This document shows, piece by piece, positions 8,101 to 10,086 of a stretch of 10,086 nucleotides of DNA (positions are counted from its first letter, which is position 1; every line of letters begins with the position of its first letter). The DNA comes from Phoronis ovalis. Taxonomy: Eukaryota; Phoronida; Phoronidae. A program made the position numbers and the translations under genes. The stretch lies in the NCBI GenBank assembly GCA_028565635.1, contig JAOXYB010040084.1, positions 1-10,086 of the forward strand, written 5' to 3'. The notes below the pieces were generated by a model that saw only the letters and a program-made list of their open reading frames with translations, ran no database searches and was not told the origin of the DNA.

Positions 8101-9897
8101 GCACACAATGACTAATTCTTGCCTAAAATCTTCATGAAATTTCAAATATACAAAAAATAAATTATCACTAAATAAACAAATGGTTTTCAAAGAAAAATTG
8201 TCACTTTGCTTTGCATTGACTCTCACTCATTAACCAGGTATACAGGTATGCTCAGCGTGAGAGGGTATGGTTTCCAGCGTTCCAAATTCCGAAAAGGAGC
8301 ATCTTTTTCGAGCATGAAGTCCCAAAAGCATTTGCAATTTCAGCCCACTGTGAATTAAAAGTAAAAATAAAAACATGAAGTATCGTTGAACTCTTCAATG
8401 CACAAGGTGCTTTCACCCTGTTAATTTTAATGTAGTAATCAACTTTACATACTGGTCCCATAACACATATAATTCTCTCTTTGAGTAGTCTGGAGTAGAT
8501 ATCATATGCCCTTTCTCCCCTTCCAGTTTGCTCAATAACAATTGGAACCATAGGATTAAAACACGTTGTTGAAGTATGAAGCTGTCGTACTGCTCTGCAG
8601 AGCACCTGAAAAATATATCTCACAATTGTAGGAGATCTTACATTTCACAGTCGTGCGACTATATATCATTATAGTACTATGTTCATCCCCGACTTTAAAT
8701 GACGGAACACCCTATTAGGTGTTATATGACTCTCAGTATACTTTTTTCGTCGCTACTCATATCAGACAAATGTATGGCCTAGTCCTGGTTCATGATATTC
8801 TGCACTATAGCTCTTGATAATCTGACTTGTGAGCTGAGTGAACAGTCATGGAATCTTACATAGGCAATTACAGTGAAAGTGCCCACACTTCGAAATCTAT
8901 GTAATGAGGGCTGTAGGGGGGGGGGTATCGCGAGCAGCGAGCATTTGGTCTGTTAAGTGCGAGCAGCGAGCATTGCCTTGTTCTGTTAAGTGCGAGCAGC
9001 GAGCATTGTCCTTTGGCAACCATTATTTTGCATTTTCTTCTTAATTTAGTGTACTATTTTGTTTCGATGACGTTTTTCTTGGTTGTCGATTTTTTTGGCG
9101 ACCGGTTTTTTTTTTGGTTGTTAATTTTTCTTGTTAAGTGCGAGCATTGCCTTTTAAGTGCGAGCATTGTACCTTGGGGGGTACCCCCTACCCCCCTCGT
9201 GTAATTCCTACCGAATTAGTTCATACATCACTGTCCAGATACTCTGTGATTATCCAACTTCAATTTCAACTACTCCCTTCACCATTTGAAACTCCTGAAT
9301 TCAGTATTTACCATGCAGTAAGCTTGTTTTACCCTGGGACTCACAGACCAAAACATTTTTTTGGCAAGTACCCCATCCCTCTGGGTGCCAGCGCAGGAGT
9401 TGCAAATAGCCATAGAAGTAGTGGGAGTTGAAGTTGGATAATCAGAGAGCATCTGGATGCTGATATATCAACTCATTCGGTAGGAATTACATAGATTTCC
9501 GAGTTTGGACACTTTCACTGTACTTGGCTATGTAAGTTTCCATGACTGTTCGCAAAGCTCACTTGTCAGATTATTAAGAGCTAGTGCAGAACGTCATGAG
9601 CCAGGGCTAATGTCTAATGACTAGTCACTAATCATGACTATAATGTCTTAATCATTATTGACATTAATGACTAATGTATGGCCCAGTTGGAATATTTCGA
9701 TTTTCACATTTTATCTAATATATTTGACATACTGAACTAATATTTTTTAGTACTTCAACTTACAACGCTTCTTCTAGCAAACATTGTTTTGTGATTTTCC
9801 TCGTGAAATAAAAGTAATTAATTTAGATTTCTACAAAAAATACCGTGCGACAATTTGGTGTTGCTGTCTGCAAGCCGCTTCCGGTCATAAAGCGCAT
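5133..9897 (-). CDS. CLPP: Mitochondrial ATP-dependent Clp protease proteolytic subunit (complete, six exons)
   Basis: Exons on the minus strand, in order: 9897-9844, 8605-8453, 7896-7800, 6885-6698, 6211-6106, 5269-5133. They join as 735 bases with GT-AG introns of phase 0, 0, 1, 0, 1 and encode 244 residues plus TAA. ClpP is the serine peptidase that forms a double heptamer with ClpX in the mitochondrial matrix and degrades damaged or unfolded proteins. The family core is unmistakable: [20 protein letters not shown] (43-62), INSPGGSVTAG (98-108), Ser132 in GQACSMAS, His157 in MIHQPSG, Asp206 in DRDKF. The Ser-His-Asp spacings (25 and 49) equal those of E. coli ClpP. Residues 1 to about 30 carry four Arg and no acid (first is Glu43), as in a mitochondrial targeting peptide. 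ATG at 9897 is the first in-frame start, directly after TAG-CGC; ATG at 9888 is an in-frame alternative. The C-terminal tail (229-244) is short and acidic. Confidence 0.95.
5487..5909. repeat. G-tract-bounded element with six GGATATTTCAGGGT units (CLPP intron 5)
   Basis: The left end reads GACCCCGGGGGGGGCACTT and the right end, reverse-complemented, ATACCCGGGGGGCACT, so the element has short terminal inverted repeats. Inside, GGATATTTCAGGGT recurs near 5564, 5595, 5627, 5657, 5800 and 5834; the first four units are about 30 bases apart. Flanking TATTCGACC (5482-5490) and TATTAGACC (5908-5916) may be a diverged target duplication that overlaps the ends. It encodes no transposase and is probably a non-autonomous element. 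Confidence 0.75.
6282..6300. repeat. Short (GTGTAT)3 microsatellite
   Basis: Three copies of a GTGTAT hexamer in CLPP intron 4, just before the ATTTTTAGGG-type element. No function is implied. Confidence 0.6.
6345..6592. repeat. Diverged ATTTTTAGGG-type element (CLPP intron 4)
   Basis: About 245 bases similar to the intron-3 element at 6931-7232. Shared landmarks in the same order are CATATTTTT-GGA/GA, CCATTTTTA-GG, TACCTTTAAATGAAAT-GTGAAAAA and GTGAAAAG. No G-tract ends are left, so this copy is probably truncated or older. Confidence 0.65.
6931..7232. repeat. ATTTTTAGGG-type element with GGGGGGCAC ends (CLPP intron 3)
   Basis: The left end is CCCAGGGGGGCACAT; the right end, reverse-complemented, is GAGGGGGGGGGGCACTTGCAT. 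Inside, units of roughly AACCCATTTTTAGGGATTTT recur and decay from left to right. It shares its terminal motif with the intron-5 element but not the internal repeat. Confidence 0.7.
7233..7799 (-). other. CLPP intron 3, remainder
   Basis: Unique-looking AT-rich sequence between the 6931-7232 element and the exon at 7800-7896. An open frame at 7182-7457 runs out of the element into this stretch and does not look coding. Nothing else is supported. Confidence 0.5.
7897..8452 (-). other. CLPP intron 2
   Basis: Minus-strand donor GTATGT at 8452 and acceptor ATTTTAG at 7897-7898. The region is AT-rich with no repeat or second gene visible. The open frame at 8252-8623 contains exon 2 and reads on into this intron. 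Confidence 0.6.
8781..9612. mobile_element. Foldback (long inverted repeat) element in CLPP intron 1
   Basis: The left arm (about 8781-8905, continued at 9201-9297) is the reverse complement of the right arm (about 9394-9490 and 9486-9612) with mismatches, roughly 80 percent alike by eye. Matching landmarks: TCTGCAC and CTCTT-ATAATCTGAC, GAACAGTCATGGAA, CAGTGAAAGTG, GTAATTCCTACCGAAT, GATTATCCAACTTCAA, AACTCCTG. The loop is about 96 bases. Without the internal insertion the element is about 530 bases. It carries no coding frame and looks like a non-autonomous DNA transposon of the MITE or foldback kind. Confidence 0.8.
8906..9200. mobile_element. Nested 295-base insertion with GCGAGCAGCGAGCATTG repeats
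   Basis: This block interrupts the left arm of the foldback element. GTAAT occurs at 8901-8905 and again at 9201-9205, and removing the block restores the uninterrupted arm sequence CTATGTAATTCC. The ends are G-rich and roughly inverted (GAGGGCTGTAGGGGGG on the left, GAGGGGGGTAGGGGG on the right as reverse complement). Inside are TTAAGTGCGAGCAGCGAGCATTG at 8953 and 8986, a related 5' copy at 8930, and shorter TTAAGTGCGAGCATTG copies at 9134 and 9154. Confidence 0.8.
9613..9687. repeat. TAATG/CATTA-rich tract beside the foldback element
   Basis: A run of degenerate TAATGACTAGT and TAATGTCTAATG units between the right arm and a second copy of AATGTATGGCCCAGT. It could be a decayed tandem repeat or part of the element's right end. 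Confidence 0.45.
9844..9897 (-). other. CLPP: CLPP first exon: mitochondrial targeting peptide
   Basis: Encodes MRFMTGSG...NCRT (18 residues) and joins through the donor CGCACG-GTATTT in phase 0 to [13 protein letters not shown] of exon 2. The first exon is an inference from an in-frame ATG, the donor and the basic, acid-free composition, because this part of ClpP is not conserved. The joined N-terminus ends in an Arg-Gln-Leu-His-Thr-Ser stretch, a plausible presequence end before the mature start near residues 37-42. Confidence 0.7.
9878..9884. promoter_or_regulatory. ETS-type site CTTCCGG
   Basis: CTTCCGG (CCGGAAG on the minus strand) lies seven bases from the NRF1-type palindrome, a common pairing in TATA-less housekeeping promoters. 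It overlaps the first ClpP codons, so part of the match could be coincidence. Confidence 0.4.
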
Positions 9898-9902
9898 GCG
9901 CT
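9891..9902. promoter_or_regulatory. NRF1-type palindrome AGCGCATGCGCT
   Basis: A perfect 12-base palindrome that contains GCGCATGCGC, the core known for nuclear respiratory factor 1, a regulator of nuclear genes for mitochondrial proteins. The ATG inside it (9897-9895 on the minus strand) is also the proposed ClpP start codon. It lies in the short divergent region between CLPP and the plus-strand gene at 10008. Confidence 0.65.
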
Positions 9903-9926
9903 ATTATTCGTAGAGATTGTTTAGCA

Positions 9927-9941
9927 ATGGCCGCTGTTTAG
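9927..9941 (+). other. Four-codon upstream open frame (MAAV) of divergent gene
   Basis: ATG-GCC-GCT-GTT-TAG in the leader of the plus-strand gene, 66 bases before its proposed start. The context GCAATGG has G at -3 and G at +4, a fair start context. It only matters if transcription starts upstream of 9927, which cannot be told from the sequence. Confidence 0.35.
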
Positions 9942-10007
9942 AACTTGTTTTGTTTATCAGTATTTGTTCTTGGATTTTATCAGTTCATACTCAATAATCC
10001 TTACACA

Positions 10008-10039
10008 ATGCCATCGCTTGTAACTACTAAGCTACCGAG
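10008..10039 (+). CDS. First coding exon of an unidentified divergent gene (partial)
   Basis: ATG CCA TCG CTT GTA ACT ACT AAG CTA CCG AG, followed by the donor GTAATG, encodes MPSLVTTKLP and exits in phase 2. The context ACACAATGC has A at -3. The call rests on the ATG, the good donor and the position downstream of a divergent promoter; the ten residues are too few to name a family. The rest of the gene is beyond 10086. Confidence 0.45.
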
Positions 10040-10086
10040 GTAATGTTGTATTCAACTATTTGTCAGTATTTATAAAGATTTTTACA

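Noticed and set aside
8930-9170. Repeats of about 33 bases considered as a CRISPR array
   Set aside because: Units and spacers are irregular, two copies lack an inner segment, the host is an animal, and the block sits in an intron with a target duplication.
9013-9431. Two plus-strand frames in the foldback element considered as transposase remnants
   Set aside because: They cross the junction of two elements and show no transposase motif.

Overview
This is nuclear DNA from an animal, most likely a marine invertebrate. The evidence is AT-rich sequence, GT-AG introns that interrupt conserved protein families, AATAAA poly(A) signals, short repeats in the introns, and an NRF1/ETS-like divergent promoter. 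I cannot name the species or phylum. Nothing looks bacterial or viral.

Layout. (1) Positions 1-4461, plus strand: the 3' part of a gene in eight exons, giving 604 codons plus a stop that join with consistent phase. I assign it to SHOC1 (ZIP2/MZIP2 type), a meiotic crossover factor of the XPF family. The visible part holds the end of the XPF-like fold, a helix-hairpin-helix region and a long disordered tail. A 44-base micro-exon at 1244-1287 completes the hairpin region. (2) Positions 4462-5132: the shared 3' intergenic space of two convergent genes, with poly(A) signals for both. (3) Positions 5133-9897, minus strand: a complete six-exon gene for mitochondrial ClpP, 244 residues, with Ser132, His157 and Asp206 as catalytic triad and a basic targeting peptide at the N-terminus. 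(4) Positions 9898-10007: a compact divergent promoter. (5) Positions 10008-10039, plus strand: the first coding exon of a divergent gene that leaves the window and is not identified.

The ClpP introns hold nearly all the repeats. Intron 5 has a G-tract-bounded element with six copies of GGATATTTCAGGGT. Introns 4 and 3 hold two diverged copies of a second family rich in ATTTTTAGGG, one of them with the same GGGGGGCAC-type end as the intron-5 element. Intron 1 holds a foldback element with arms over 200 bases in total; its left arm is split by a 295-base element flanked by a GTAAT duplication.

The genes are not a functional unit: SHOC1 acts in meiosis in the nucleus, ClpP in mitochondrial protein quality control. 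The main points of interest are the NRF1-type palindrome that contains the ClpP start codon, the nested repeats, the SHOC1 micro-exon, and the conserved-looking SHOC1 C-terminus.
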